A DNA stretch of 64,000 nucleotides from an uncultured Lachnospiraceae bacterium (lineage in GTDB: Bacteria > Bacillota > Clostridia > Lachnospirales > Lachnospiraceae): contig CAJTUB010000002.1 in assembly GCA_910579465.1 (NCBI GenBank), positions 316,980-380,979 of the forward strand, given 5' to 3'. Below, one piece after another: positions 42,374-51,832 of this stretch; position 1 is the first letter of the stretch, and each line of letters begins with the position of its first letter. The notes under the pieces were generated by a model. The model was not told the origin of the DNA and did not search any database. It saw nothing but the letters and a program-made list of their open reading frames with translations. A program made the position numbers and the translations under genes.

Positions 42374-43297
42374 ATGAATATACTCCATATGAAGTATGCG
42401 GTTGAGGTGGCGAAGGCAGGCTCTATTAACAGGGCTTCGGAGACCCTGCTGATGGCGCAGCCGAATCTGAGCCGTGCCATCAAGGAGCTGGAGGCAGACC
42501 TCGGTATCACAATCTTTGACCGTTCTGCAAAGGGTATGGTGCTTACGGAAGAGGGAGAGCGGTTTGTCGGATATGCCAAAAAGATTCTCGCCCAGATTGA
42601 TGAGGTGGAGACGATGTATAAGGCAGGGCGTCCGGTAAAGCGGCAGTTTTCCGTCTGTGCGCCGAGGGCGAGCTATATTGCTGACGCATTTGCCCGCTTT
42701 TCGCGCGGCATCGGAGAGGAACCGGCAGAGATATTTTATAAGGAGACAAATTCAAAGAGCGCGATTGACAGTGTCCTTCATTCGGAGTCCCGGCTCGGCA
42801 TTATCCGGTATGCGGAGAACTATGATAAGTATTTTAAAGCGGTTTTTGAAGAGAAGGGCTTAAATTTTGAGCTTGTGGCAGAGTTCCACTATGTGCTTGC
42901 CTTGCAGAAGGGCAGTCCTTTAAACAAAAAGCGGGAGATACATTATCCGGACCTGCGCGCTTACATAGAGATTGCGCACGCAGACCCGTTTGTTCCTACG
43001 CCTGCGCTGTCGGAGGTAAAGAAGGAGGAGCTGCCCGACGGCATCAGCCGCCGTATCTTTGTGTTCGAGCGTGCGAGTCAGTTTGAAATACTCTCGGAGA
43101 ATCCGGATACCTTTATGTGGGTGTCGCCGGTGCCGGACGAGCTTTTGGCGCGTTACGGGCTGGTGCAGAGAGAGTGCCCGGACAACCGGAAATGCTATAA
43201 GGATGTCCTGATTTACCGGAAGGGGTATCATCTGACCGGGCTGGACAGCCTGTTTGTTACCGAGCTGTGCAGTTCAAAACGCCGGTATATTCAATAG
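42374..43297 (+). CDS. LysR-family transcriptional regulator
   Basis: The ATG at 42374 follows GGGAAGGTGG; the ORF extends back into the MITE. The 307-residue protein has an N-terminal winged helix (MKYAVEVAKAGSINRASETL, LLMAQPNLSRAIKELEADLG) and a C-terminal effector domain. It lies 200 bp before adhE in the same direction, so it may help control the fermentation operon, but this is inferred. Its leader includes the MITE-like element. Confidence 0.88.
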   Translation: MNILHMKYAVEVAKAGSINRASETLLMAQPNLSRAIKELEADLGITIFDRSAKGMVLTEEGERFVGYAKKILAQIDEVETMYKAGRPVKRQFSVCAPRASYIADAFARFSRGIGEEPAEIFYKETNSKSAIDSVLHSESRLGIIRYAENYDKYFKAVFEEKGLNFELVAEFHYVLALQKGSPLNKKREIHYPDLRAYIEIAHADPFVPTPALSEVKKEELPDGISRRIFVFERASQFEILSENPDTFMWVSPVPDELLARYGLVQRECPDNRKCYKDVLIYRKGYHLTGLDSLFVTELCSSKRRYIQ

Positions 43298-43415
43298 CGG
43301 AGGCCCGTATATATTTTGTGACAGGCTTTTGTCCGGCCGCAGGAGGAGGTGGCAGGGGTATATCATTTTATATATATTGCTATACTTTTTTTGTTATTCC
43401 CAAACCGGGAAAAGA

Positions 43416-43481
43416 TTGTTAAAATAGTAACAGTCAAAGGATTTGACAATGGTAACGCTGAATATGTTAAAAAAATAACAA
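43416..43481 (+). promoter_or_regulatory. Two Rex-like operators upstream of adhE
   Basis: TTGTTA-N6-TAACAG at 43416-43433 and ATGTTA-N6-TAACAA at 43464-43481 match the Rex consensus TTGTTA-N6-TAACAA. Rex is an NADH-sensing repressor of fermentation genes in Gram-positive bacteria. The second site ends 4 bp before the AGGAGG of adhE. A TTGACA at 43443-43448 lies between them. No rex gene is in the window. Confidence 0.7.
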
Positions 43482-43498
43482 ATGCAGGAGGATGAGTT

Positions 43499-46216
43499 AT
43501 GAAAACAAAGAAGTACGAAATTGTTGATGGCGTTGAGAAGCTGGAAGAAGCCATTGCCCGTGTCAGGGAGGCGCAGAAGCTGTTTGCGTCCTATACCCAG
43601 GAGCAGGTAGATAAAATCTTCTTAGCTGCAGCGTCTGCCGCAAACAAGGAACGTATCTCCCTTGCGAAGCTTGCGGTAGAAGAGACCGGAATGGGTGTTG
43701 TCGAAGATAAGGTAATTAAAAACCATTATGCTTCCGAGTACATCTATAATGCCTACAAGAACACCAAGACCTGCGGTGTGATTGAAGAAGACAAGGCATT
43801 CGGTATCAAAAAGGTGGCAGAGCCGATTGGCGTAATTGCAGCGGTTATCCCGACCACCAACCCGACTTCCACTGCTATTTTTAAGACGCTGATTGCGCTT
43901 AAGACCAGAAACGGTATCATTATCAGTCCTCATCCGAGAGCAAAGGGTGCGACAATTGCTGCGGCAAAGGTGGTACTGGAGGCAGCAGTAGAGGCAGGCG
44001 CACCGGAGGGTATTATTTCGTGGATTGATGTTCCGTCTCTTGAAATGACCAATCTGGTTATGAAGGAAGCAGACATTATCCTTGCAACCGGAGGCCCTGG
44101 CATGGTAAAGGCAGCATATTCCAGCGGCAAGCCGGCACTCGGCGTAGGTGCAGGCAATACGCCGGCAATTATTGACAGCACGGCAGACATCCTGCTTGCG
44201 GTCAGCTCCATTATTCATTCCAAGACCTTTGATAACGGTATGATTTGTGCTTCCGAGCAGTCCGTGATTGTACATAAGGACGTTTACGATGCAGTAAAGA
44301 ATGAGTTTGCAGTACGCGGCTGTTATTTCCTGAACGAAGCAGAGACGGAAAAGGTAAGAAAGACCATTATTATCAACGGCGCATTAAACGCAAAGATTGT
44401 AGGCCAGAAGGCAGCAAGGATTGCCGAGCTTGCGGGCGTAACGGTGCCGGAGGGAACAAAGATTTTAATCGGAGAGGTGGAGAGCGTGGAGCTTTCCGAG
44501 GAGTTTGCACACGAGAAGCTCTCTCCGGTGCTTGCCATGTATAAGGCAAAGGATATCAAGGATGCATTTGAGAAGGCAGAGCATCTGATTGCAGACGGCG
44601 GTTACGGACATACGTCTTCGATTTATCTGAATGCGGTTACTGAGAAGGAAACGCTGGCAGAGTTTGCCGAGAGAATGAAGACCTGCCGTATTCTTGTAAA
44701 TACGCCGTCCTCCCAGGGTGGTATCGGCGACCTTTACAACTTTAAGCTGGCTCCGTCGCTGACGCTTGGCTGTGGCTCCTGGGGCGGTAACAGCGTGTCC
44801 GAGAACGTAGGAGTAAAGCATCTGATTAATATTAAGACCGTAGCCGAGAGGAGAGAGAATATGCTTTGGTTCAGAGCGCCTGAAAAGGTTTATATGAAGA
44901 AGGGATGTCTGCCGGTAGCTCTTGACGAACTTAAGACTGTCATGGGGAAGAAGAAGGCATTTATCGTAACGGATACGTTCCTGTACCAGAACGGGAATAC
45001 GAAGCCGATTACGGATAAGTTAGATGAGATGGGAATCCAGCACACGACGTTCTTTGACGTTGCCCCGGACCCGACGCTTGCCTGTGCAAAGGCGGGTGCA
45101 GAGCAGATGAATGCGTTCCAGCCGGACTGCATTATCGCACTCGGCGGTGGTTCTGCGATGGACGCAGCAAAGATTATGTGGGTACTTTATGAGCATCCGG
45201 AAGCTGACTTTATGGATATGGCAATGCGCTTTATCGATATCAGAAAGAGAATCTATACCTTCCCGAAGATGGGAGAAAAGGCATACTTTATTGCAATCCC
45301 GACATCCGCAGGTACCGGCTCCGAGGTAACGCCGTTTGCGGTAATTACCGATGAAAAGTCCGGCGTAAAGTATCCGCTTGCCGATTACGAGCTGCTCCCG
45401 GATATGGCAATTATCGATGCTGACTTCCATATGACGGCGCCGAAGGGTCTTACGGCAGCCTCCGGTATCGATGCCGTAACACACGCACTGGAGGCTTATG
45501 CTTCCATGCTTGCAACTGATTATACCGACGGTCTTGCACTCCGTGCATTAAAGGTGATTTTCGAGTACCTTCCGAGAGCCTATGAGAACGGCCAGAACGA
45601 TGCGGAAGCAAGAGAGAAGATGGCAAATGCGGCAACGCTTGCCGGTATGGCATTTGCAAATGCGTTCTTAGGCGTATGCCACTCCATGGCACATAAGCTC
45701 GGCGCATTCCATCATCTGCCGCACGGCGTTGCCAATGCGCTGATGATTGACGAGGTACTCCGGTTCAACGCAGCAGAGACACCGGCGAAGATGGGTACGT
45801 TCTCCCAGTACGACCATCCGCATACGCTGGCACGCTATGCAGAGGTAGCAGATTATCTCGGAATCAAGGGAAAGAATGACAGCGAGAAGTTAGAGAACCT
45901 GATTAAAGCGATAGACGAGTTAAAGGTAAAGGTTGGTATTAAGCCGACAATCAAGGATTATGTGGCAGATGAGAAGGACTTCCTTGCAAGGCTTGACGAG
46001 ATGACCGAGCAGGCATTTGACGACCAGTGTACCGGTGCAAATCCGCGTTATCCGCTGATGAGCGAGATTAAGCAGATGTACCTGAACGCATATTACGGAA
46101 AGAGCTTTGTGGAAGAGAAGACACCGGATGCACGCCAGCTGTCGGAGGGCGTTGACAAGAGTGATATTAAGCAGAGCTTCCGCAGGGCAAAGAACGGCAT
46201 CAATAAAAATCTGTAA
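43499..46216 (+). CDS. adhE: Bifunctional acetaldehyde-CoA / alcohol dehydrogenase
   Basis: The 905-residue enzyme reduces acetyl-CoA to ethanol via acetaldehyde and regenerates NAD+. The N-terminal aldehyde dehydrogenase domain has catalytic Cys250 in NGMICASEQSV. The C-terminal iron-dependent alcohol dehydrogenase has GGGSAMDAAK and the metal-binding His pair in HSMAHKLGAFHHLPHG. The length and domain order are standard. It heads the seven-gene operon to 51,783 and has Rex-like sites upstream. AGGAGG precedes the ATG. Confidence 0.95.
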   Translation: MKTKKYEIVDGVEKLEEAIARVREAQKLFASYTQEQVDKIFLAAASAANKERISLAKLAVEETGMGVVEDKVIKNHYASEYIYNAYKNTKTCGVIEEDKAFGIKKVAEPIGVIAAVIPTTNPTSTAIFKTLIALKTRNGIIISPHPRAKGATIAAAKVVLEAAVEAGAPEGIISWIDVPSLEMTNLVMKEADIILATGGPGMVKAAYSSGKPALGVGAGNTPAIIDSTADILLAVSSIIHSKTFDNGMICASEQSVIVHKDVYDAVKNEFAVRGCYFLNEAETEKVRKTIIINGALNAKIVGQKAARIAELAGVTVPEGTKILIGEVESVELSEEFAHEKLSPVLAMYKAKDIKDAFEKAEHLIADGGYGHTSSIYLNAVTEKETLAEFAERMKTCRILVNTPSSQGGIGDLYNFKLAPSLTLGCGSWGGNSVSENVGVKHLINIKTVAERRENMLWFRAPEKVYMKKGCLPVALDELKTVMGKKKAFIVTDTFLYQNGNTKPITDKLDEMGIQHTTFFDVAPDPTLACAKAGAEQMNAFQPDCIIALGGGSAMDAAKIMWVLYEHPEADFMDMAMRFIDIRKRIYTFPKMGEKAYFIAIPTSAGTGSEVTPFAVITDEKSGVKYPLADYELLPDMAIIDADFHMTAPKGLTAASGIDAVTHALEAYASMLATDYTDGLALRALKVIFEYLPRAYENGQNDAEAREKMANAATLAGMAFANAFLGVCHSMAHKLGAFHHLPHGVANALMIDEVLRFNAAETPAKMGTFSQYDHPHTLARYAEVADYLGIKGKNDSEKLENLIKAIDELKVKVGIKPTIKDYVADEKDFLARLDEMTEQAFDDQCTGANPRYPLMSEIKQMYLNAYYGKSFVEEKTPDARQLSEGVDKSDIKQSFRRAKNGINKNL

Positions 46217-46230
46217 GGAGGATGAAAGGT

Positions 46231-46980
46231 ATGAAGCTGGACAGAGTGATTGCAGTAAGAAATAATAAGACCGTTTACCGTGACGGCGATAAGTGTATCA
46301 AGGTATTTAGCGAGAACTATTCCAAGGCGCAGGTGCTGAATGAGGCGCTGAACCAGGCAAAAATCGAAGAAATCGGGCTGCATATTCCGAAGATTTCCGA
46401 GGTTACGATGATTGACGGGAAGTGGGCAATTGTTTCCGAGTACATCAAGGGAAAGACGCTGGCACAGTTAATGCAGGAAAACCCGGAGAAGAAGGATGAG
46501 TATCTGGAGCAGTTTGTGGATTTGCAGGTAGAGGTACATAAAAAGACCTGTCCGCTGTTGAACAAGCTGAAGGATAAGATGAATGAAAAAATCAGCAAGG
46601 CAGAGCTGGATGCAACCACCCGGTACGACCTGCACACCCGTCTTGAGGGTATGCCGAAGCACAATAAGGTGTGTCACGGCGACTTCAACCCGTCCAATAT
46701 CATCGTAGGCGAGGACGGCGTGATGTACCTCCTTGACTGGTCCCATGTAACGCAGGGCAATGCCTCTGCCGATGCGGCAAGAACCTATCTTTTGTTCTGG
46801 CTGGAGGGCGATATTGAGGGGGCAAAGAAGTATCTTGACCTGTTCTGCAAGAAGAGCAATACCGCAAAGCAGTATGTACAGAAGTGGATGCCGATTGTTG
46901 CAGCTTCCCAGTCGGTTAAGGGCAACGAAAAAGAGCGTGAATTCCTGCTTAGCTGGGTAAACGTTGTAGATTATCAGTAA
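46231..46980 (+). CDS. Kinase-like (aminoglycoside phosphotransferase family) protein
   Basis: I chose the ATG at 46231, ten bases after AAGGAGG. The 249-residue protein has the APH/choline kinase fold: YIKGKTLAQLMQ, the catalytic loop VCHGDFNPSNIIV and the metal loop LLDWSH. It is 14 bp from adhE and 13 bp from the next gene, so it belongs to the operon. It is unlikely to be a drug-resistance gene in this context; a small-molecule or protein substrate linked to fermentation is more plausible but unknown. Confidence 0.8.
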   Translation: MKLDRVIAVRNNKTVYRDGDKCIKVFSENYSKAQVLNEALNQAKIEEIGLHIPKISEVTMIDGKWAIVSEYIKGKTLAQLMQENPEKKDEYLEQFVDLQVEVHKKTCPLLNKLKDKMNEKISKAELDATTRYDLHTRLEGMPKHNKVCHGDFNPSNIIVGEDGVMYLLDWSHVTQGNASADAARTYLLFWLEGDIEGAKKYLDLFCKKSNTAKQYVQKWMPIVAASQSVKGNEKEREFLLSWVNVVDYQ

Positions 46981-46993
46981 GGAGAGTGACAGT

Positions 46994-47233
46994 ATGAAGA
47001 TTACGGTATGTATTGGTTCGTCCTGCCATATTAAGGGCTCCCGCCAGGTGGTAGAGCAGCTCCAGTATCTTGTAAATGAGAACAATCTGGGCGACAAGGT
47101 AGAGCTTGGCGGTACATTCTGCATGGGCAAGTGCCAGCAGGGTGTCTGTGTCACGGTTGACGGTGAATTTTATTCCGTAACCCCGGATTCCGCAAAAGAG
47201 TTTTTTGAAAAGCAAGTGCTTGCAAAGGTGTGA
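46994..47233 (+). CDS. Thioredoxin-like [2Fe-2S] ferredoxin (NuoE-like)
   Basis: The 79-residue protein has the four-cysteine pattern of thioredoxin-like [2Fe-2S] ferredoxins: CIGSSCHIKGS near the start, and GGTFCMGKCQQGV about 35 residues later. A second copy follows immediately. In related clusters such proteins pass electrons to or from hydrogenase partners. The gene lies inside the operon with 5-14 bp spacings. Confidence 0.85.
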   Translation: MKITVCIGSSCHIKGSRQVVEQLQYLVNENNLGDKVELGGTFCMGKCQQGVCVTVDGEFYSVTPDSAKEFFEKQVLAKV

Positions 47234-47238
47234 AAAAT

Positions 47239-47490
47239 ATGATTGTTCAGGTTTGTGTCGGCAGCTCCTGCCACTTAAAGGGTTCGGAGGAGATTGTGGA
47301 GCTCCTCCGGGAAGCCATAGAAACGCAGCACCTGGAAAACGAGATTACACTTGTCGGTAGCTTTTGTACCGGCAAGTGTAACCGTATGGGGGTAACAATC
47401 CAGGTCGATGATGATATTTATACGGGAATTGTAAGGGAAAACTTTCAGGAGTTTTTTAAGGAAAAAGTGATTGCCAAATTGACGCAGTAA
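47239..47490 (+). CDS. Second thioredoxin-like [2Fe-2S] ferredoxin
   Basis: The ATG at 47239 is preferred; a GTG at 47230 overlaps the previous stop. The 83-residue protein repeats the pattern CVGSSCHLKGS ... GSFCTGKCNRMGV and is about 40 percent like its neighbour by eye, so the pair arose by duplication. It leads directly into the sensory hydrogenase, 14 bp downstream, with which it may exchange electrons. Confidence 0.83.
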   Translation: MIVQVCVGSSCHLKGSEEIVELLREAIETQHLENEITLVGSFCTGKCNRMGVTIQVDDDIYTGIVRENFQEFFKEKVIAKLTQ

Positions 47491-47504
47491 AGGAGTAACG
47501 GAAT

Positions 47505-49181
47505 ATGGCGAACTGTTTAACACTGAAAAAGTCGAATTGCAAAAATTGCTATAAGTGTATCAGGCATTGCCCGGTAAAGTCGATCCGCTTTTCGGGGGAC
47601 CAGGCGCATATTATCGGTGATGAATGTATCCTGTGCGGCCAGTGCTTTGTTGTCTGTCCGCAGAATGCAAAGGAAATCGTAGATGAAACGGAAAAGGTGA
47701 AGGTGCTTTTGCAGGGCGGCGCTCCGGTGTATGTCAGCCTTGCGCCGTCCTTTATTGCAAACTATGACGGCGTCGGGATTGAGGCAATGCGCGAGGCGTT
47801 GTTAAAGCTTGGCTTTGCGGGCGCAGAGGAAACGGCAATCGGTGCGTCTATTGTAAAGACCGAATATGAGCGGATGCTTGCAGAGGAGGAGCGCGACGTC
47901 GTGATTTCCTCCTGTTGTCATTCCATCAATCTGCTGATTCAGAAGTATTTTCCGCTTGAGCTGGAGTTTCTTGCCGATGTGATGTCTCCGATGCAGGCGC
48001 ACTGCAAAGAATTGAAGCGCCGTTATCCGGGGGCAAAAACTGTTTTTATCGGGCCATGCGTATCGAAGAAGGATGAGGCAGAGCATTACGAAGGCATTGT
48101 AGACGCGGTGCTTACGTTTGAAGAGCTGACAAACTGGCTGAATGCCGAGTCGATAGAACTCCGCAAGGAGATAGACGCGTGCGAGGAAAGCCGTGCGCGG
48201 TTCTTCCCTACGCTCGGCGGTATTTTAAAGACAATGGCACAGGACGCGCCGGGCTATACCTATATGGCAGTTGACGGGGTAGAGAACTGCATTGCCGCGC
48301 TGCGCGATATTGAAAGTGGTAAAATACATAAGTGTTTTATCGAGATGTCGGCGTGCGTGGGCAGCTGTATCGGCGGTCCGGTCATGGAAAAGTACCATCG
48401 TTCCCCGGTCAAGGACTATATGGCGGTAGCGCAGTATGCCGGGAAGAAGGATTTTGACGTGGCGCAGCCGGAGCCTCTGACGCTGCGGAAGCATTTCGAG
48501 TTAATCGAGCGCCGCTCCCAGATGCCTGCGGAGAGCCAGATTACCGAGATTCTTCATCAGATGGGAAAGTTCAAGCCGTCCCAGGAGTTGAACTGCGGTT
48601 CCTGCGGCTACAATACGTGCCGCGAAAAGGCAATTGCGATTTTCCAGGGGAAGGCAGAAATTTCCATGTGCCTGCCGTACCTGAAGGATAAGGCGGAGAG
48701 CTTTTCGGATGCAATTGTAAAGAATACGCCGAACGGCTTAATCGTGTTAAACGAGAATCTGGAGGTACAGCAGATTAATACTGCCGCAAGAAAGATTATG
48801 AATATCCGCTCCGCGTCCGATGTGTTAGGCGACCAGGTAATCCGTATCCTTGCCCCGGACGTATTTATGACAGTGTTAAATACCGGACGGGACGTAAGGG
48901 ACCAGCGCGTCTATCTGGCGGAGTATAAGCGTTATGTGGAGCAGACAGTAGTACATGATAAGGAATCCCGTATGTTAATCTGCATTATGCGTGATGTAAC
49001 GGACGAGGAAAATGAGCGCGAAAAGAAGGAGAATATCAGCCGCCAGACGGTAGAGGTTGCCGACAAGGTGGTGGATAAGCAGATGCGCATTGTTCAGGAA
49101 ATTGCGTCGCTGCTCGGTGAGACGGCGGCGGAGACCAAGATTGCCCTCGCAAAGTTAAAGGAGTCAATTTCAAATGAATGA
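47505..49181 (+). CDS. Sensory [FeFe]-hydrogenase with PAS domain
   Basis: The 558-residue protein has two [4Fe-4S] motifs (Cys12/15/18/22 and Cys41/44/47/51) and an H-cluster domain with L1 SSCCHS (Cys137, Cys138), L2 GPCVSKK (Cys185) and L3 SACVGSCIGG (Cys284, Cys288). A further Fe-S motif CGSCGYNTC lies near residue 365, and a PAS domain in about residues 400-510 is followed by a coil. The L1 cysteine pair is retained. The arrangement is that of HsfB/HydS-like group C hydrogenases, thought to sense H2 or redox state. It overlaps the phosphatase gene by 8 bp. Confidence 0.88.
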   Translation: MANCLTLKKSNCKNCYKCIRHCPVKSIRFSGDQAHIIGDECILCGQCFVVCPQNAKEIVDETEKVKVLLQGGAPVYVSLAPSFIANYDGVGIEAMREALLKLGFAGAEETAIGASIVKTEYERMLAEEERDVVISSCCHSINLLIQKYFPLELEFLADVMSPMQAHCKELKRRYPGAKTVFIGPCVSKKDEAEHYEGIVDAVLTFEELTNWLNAESIELRKEIDACEESRARFFPTLGGILKTMAQDAPGYTYMAVDGVENCIAALRDIESGKIHKCFIEMSACVGSCIGGPVMEKYHRSPVKDYMAVAQYAGKKDFDVAQPEPLTLRKHFELIERRSQMPAESQITEILHQMGKFKPSQELNCGSCGYNTCREKAIAIFQGKAEISMCLPYLKDKAESFSDAIVKNTPNGLIVLNENLEVQQINTAARKIMNIRSASDVLGDQVIRILAPDVFMTVLNTGRDVRDQRVYLAEYKRYVEQTVVHDKESRMLICIMRDVTDEENEREKKENISRQTVEVADKVVDKQMRIVQEIASLLGETAAETKIALAKLKESISNE

Positions 49182-50346
49182 TTTATGTACCGATATCGGC
49201 TATAAGAGTATTAATCATTACGGGGAACAGCTCTGCGGCGACCACGTGGATATCGTGGAGCAGGGGGAAAACTCCATGGTGATTGTTCTGGCTGACGGGC
49301 TGGGAAGCGGCGTAAAGGCAAGCATTCTGTCAACACTGACCTCCAAGATTATTTCGACGATGATGGCGGAGGGACTGCCGTTGGAGGAGTGCGTCGCGAC
49401 GATTGCGGCGACGCTTCCGGTCTGTTCGTCACGGGGAGTGGCGTACTCCACGTTTACGATTATTCATGTCATTAATAACGAGTCTGCGGAAATCATCCAG
49501 TACGATAATCCGCATGTGATTCTGATCCGGGACGAAGAGGTTTTTGATTACCCGAAGACGGAGATGAATATTGACGGGAAGAAGATTTATAAAACCGTAA
49601 TCAAGCTCCGGGAGAACGATATCTTTGTGGCAATGAGCGACGGCTGCCCGCATGCGGGCATCGGGACCGCTTACAATTTCGGCTGGAAGTGGGAGGACAT
49701 TGCCGCGTTTATGCAGACGCTGGCGCCTGCCGGGTATACCGCAAAGACCCTTTCTACGATTCTCGTGGACGAGTGCAATAAGCTGTACGGGAACCGTCCG
49801 GGAGATGATGCGACGGCGTGTGTAATCCGTGTCCGGAAGCGGGAGCCGATGAATCTTTTGTTCGGGCCGCCGAGGAACCGCGACGATGGGGAGCGTATGA
49901 TGTCGCTGTTCTTTTCCAAGGAGGGAAAGCATATTATATGCGGCGGGACGACGTCCTCGATTGCCGCGAAGTATCTCGGGAAGCCGCTCCGGGCGACGTT
50001 GAACTTTGAGCGCTCCGATGTTCCGCCGATTGCGGAGCTGGAGGGCGTTGACCTTGTGACCGAGGGCGTCATTACGGTAAACAAGGTGTTGGAGTACGCA
50101 AGGGACTACCTTGGGGAAAACAAGGATTATGAGCACTGGAGCGTAAAGCGCGACGGGGCCTCGCTGATTTGCCGCCTTTTGTTTGAGGAGGCGACGGATA
50201 TCAATTTCTATGTCGGCAGGGCAGTCAATCCGGCGCACCAGAATCCGGATCTGCCGATTAATTTCAATATTAAGATGAATCTGGTGGAAGAATTGTCAAA
50301 GTGCTTAAAGCAGATGGGAAAGTACATCAAGGTCAGTTATTTCTAG
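49174..50346 (+). CDS. SpoIIE-type PP2C protein phosphatase
   Basis: The 390-residue protein has the phosphatase core: VIVLADGLGSGVKASILS near residue 35, MSDGCPHAG near residue 155 and DDATACVIRV near residue 210, with Asp residues for metal binding. The C-terminal 170 residues are an extra domain of unknown fold (ICGGTTSSIAAKYLGKPLRA). The 8-bp overlap with the sensory hydrogenase implies that its activity is set by that sensor. The target, perhaps an anti-sigma-antagonist-like protein, is not in the window. Confidence 0.88.
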   Translation: MNDLCTDIGYKSINHYGEQLCGDHVDIVEQGENSMVIVLADGLGSGVKASILSTLTSKIISTMMAEGLPLEECVATIAATLPVCSSRGVAYSTFTIIHVINNESAEIIQYDNPHVILIRDEEVFDYPKTEMNIDGKKIYKTVIKLRENDIFVAMSDGCPHAGIGTAYNFGWKWEDIAAFMQTLAPAGYTAKTLSTILVDECNKLYGNRPGDDATACVIRVRKREPMNLLFGPPRNRDDGERMMSLFFSKEGKHIICGGTTSSIAAKYLGKPLRATLNFERSDVPPIAELEGVDLVTEGVITVNKVLEYARDYLGENKDYEHWSVKRDGASLICRLLFEEATDINFYVGRAVNPAHQNPDLPINFNIKMNLVEELSKCLKQMGKYIKVSYF

Positions 50347-50358
50347 AGAGGAGGGCAT

Positions 50359-51783
50359 ATGAGAAAGTTTGATACAAAGGTACAGCATTTGAAGTATAAG
50401 GTTTTGCGCGAAGTTGCCCGTCAGGCATGGAACGATACCCTGCTTGAGAACGTACTGGAAATTCCGAAGACGATTGTCCCGGGCAAGACGCCGACGATGC
50501 GCTGCTGCGTTTACAAGGAGCGCGCTATTTTAGCGGAGCGTGTAAAGATTGCGATGGGGGGCGATACGGATAATCCGAACGTAATCGAAGTAATTGACAT
50601 TGCCTGTGACGAATGTCCGGCTGCGGGTTATGAGGTAACCGGCTCCTGCCGCGGCTGTCTTGCACACCGCTGTGAGGATGTCTGCCCGCGCGGCGCAATC
50701 TCGTTCGACCATAACCATGTCGCGCATATCGATAAAACGAAGTGCGTGGAGTGCGGCCAGTGCGCGAAGGTCTGCCCGTATGCGGCGATTGTGAACCGTA
50801 AGCGTCCTTGCCAGAACGCTTGTAAGATTAAGGCGATTTCCATCAATGAGGACAACGCGGCAAGGATTGATAATGACAAGTGCATTGCCTGCGGCGCCTG
50901 CGTTTACCAGTGCCCGTTCGGCGCAATCATGGATAAGTCGTTTATTCTGAATGTGGTCGATTTGCTCAAGAAGAGCGCGCAGGGAAGGAATTATAAGCTG
51001 TATGCGGTAGTGGCGCCGTCCATTTCGAGCCAGTTTACCTATGCGAAGCTCGGCCAGGTCATTACCGGTCTGAAGGAGCTTGGCTTCCATGCGGTAGTAG
51101 AGGCTGCACTCGGGGCGGATATCGTGTCCATGTCCGAGGCAAAGGAGCTTGCCGAAAAGGGCTTCCTGACGAGCTCCTGCTGTCCGGCTTTTGTGTCCTA
51201 CATAAAGTCGGAGTTCCCGGACCTGGTGCCGTTTATCTCCCATAACCTTTCCCCGATGGCGGCAATCGGCGAGTATATTAAGAGGACGACGGAAAATGCG
51301 AAAATCGTCTTTATCGGACCGTGTACCGCCAAGAAGATGGAGGTACAGCTTGAGTCGGTGAAGCCGTATATCGATGCGGCGCTCACGTTCGAAGAGCTGC
51401 AGGCGTTGTTTGACAGCCGCGATATCGACATTACGACGTTGGAGGAGGGTGTGTTAGACAACGCATCCTACTACGGCAGGATTTTTGCCCGCAGCGGCGG
51501 TCTTTCCGACGCGGTGGCGCAGGCGTTGAAGGAGCAGGGCTTAGAGGACTTCCCGCTGAAGGCATGTGCCTGCGACGGTATCGAGGCCTGCCGGATTGCG
51601 CTGTTAAAGAAAAATAAAAACGTGCTTGATGCTAACTTTGTGGAAGGAATGGCATGTACCGGCGGCTGTATCGGCGGCGCGGGCTGTCTGACCCACGGGG
51701 AGAAGAACAAGGCAGAGGTAGACAAGTACGGACGCGAGGCAATGGAAAAGACGATTGCCGACGCGGTAGCGGTACTGAAATAA
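50359..51783 (+). CDS. Catalytic [FeFe]-hydrogenase, group B-like
   Basis: The 474-residue enzyme has a Cys-rich N-terminal part with [4Fe-4S] motifs (GSCRGCLAHRCEDVCPRGA, KCVECGQCAKVCP, KCIACGACVYQCP). An H-cluster domain follows with L1 TSSCCPAF (Cys274, Cys275), L2 GPCTAKK (Cys322) and L3 GMACTGGCIGG (Cys433, Cys437). The motifs and length match the B1/B3-type monomeric hydrogenases of Clostridia. It probably makes H2 from reduced ferredoxin. It ends the operon. Confidence 0.9.
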   Translation: MRKFDTKVQHLKYKVLREVARQAWNDTLLENVLEIPKTIVPGKTPTMRCCVYKERAILAERVKIAMGGDTDNPNVIEVIDIACDECPAAGYEVTGSCRGCLAHRCEDVCPRGAISFDHNHVAHIDKTKCVECGQCAKVCPYAAIVNRKRPCQNACKIKAISINEDNAARIDNDKCIACGACVYQCPFGAIMDKSFILNVVDLLKKSAQGRNYKLYAVVAPSISSQFTYAKLGQVITGLKELGFHAVVEAALGADIVSMSEAKELAEKGFLTSSCCPAFVSYIKSEFPDLVPFISHNLSPMAAIGEYIKRTTENAKIVFIGPCTAKKMEVQLESVKPYIDAALTFEELQALFDSRDIDITTLEEGVLDNASYYGRIFARSGGLSDAVAQALKEQGLEDFPLKACACDGIEACRIALLKKNKNVLDANFVEGMACTGGCIGGAGCLTHGEKNKAEVDKYGREAMEKTIADAVAVLK

Positions 51784-51794
51784 GAAGAAGTTTT

Positions 51795-51832
51795 ATGGGA
51801 CTGTCGCATGAAGCGCAGTCCCATTTTGCTTT
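51795..51832. terminator. Bidirectional terminator after the hydrogenase operon
   Basis: ATGGGACTG (51795-51803) pairs with CAGTCCCAT (51816-51824), followed by TTTGCTTT. It lies between the hydrogenase gene and the convergent ANTAR gene. Confidence 0.8.

Noticed and set aside
46231..46980. Aminoglycoside resistance gene
   Set aside because: The phosphotransferase fold is clear, but the gene is embedded in a fermentation operon with no sign of transfer, so a resistance role is unlikely.
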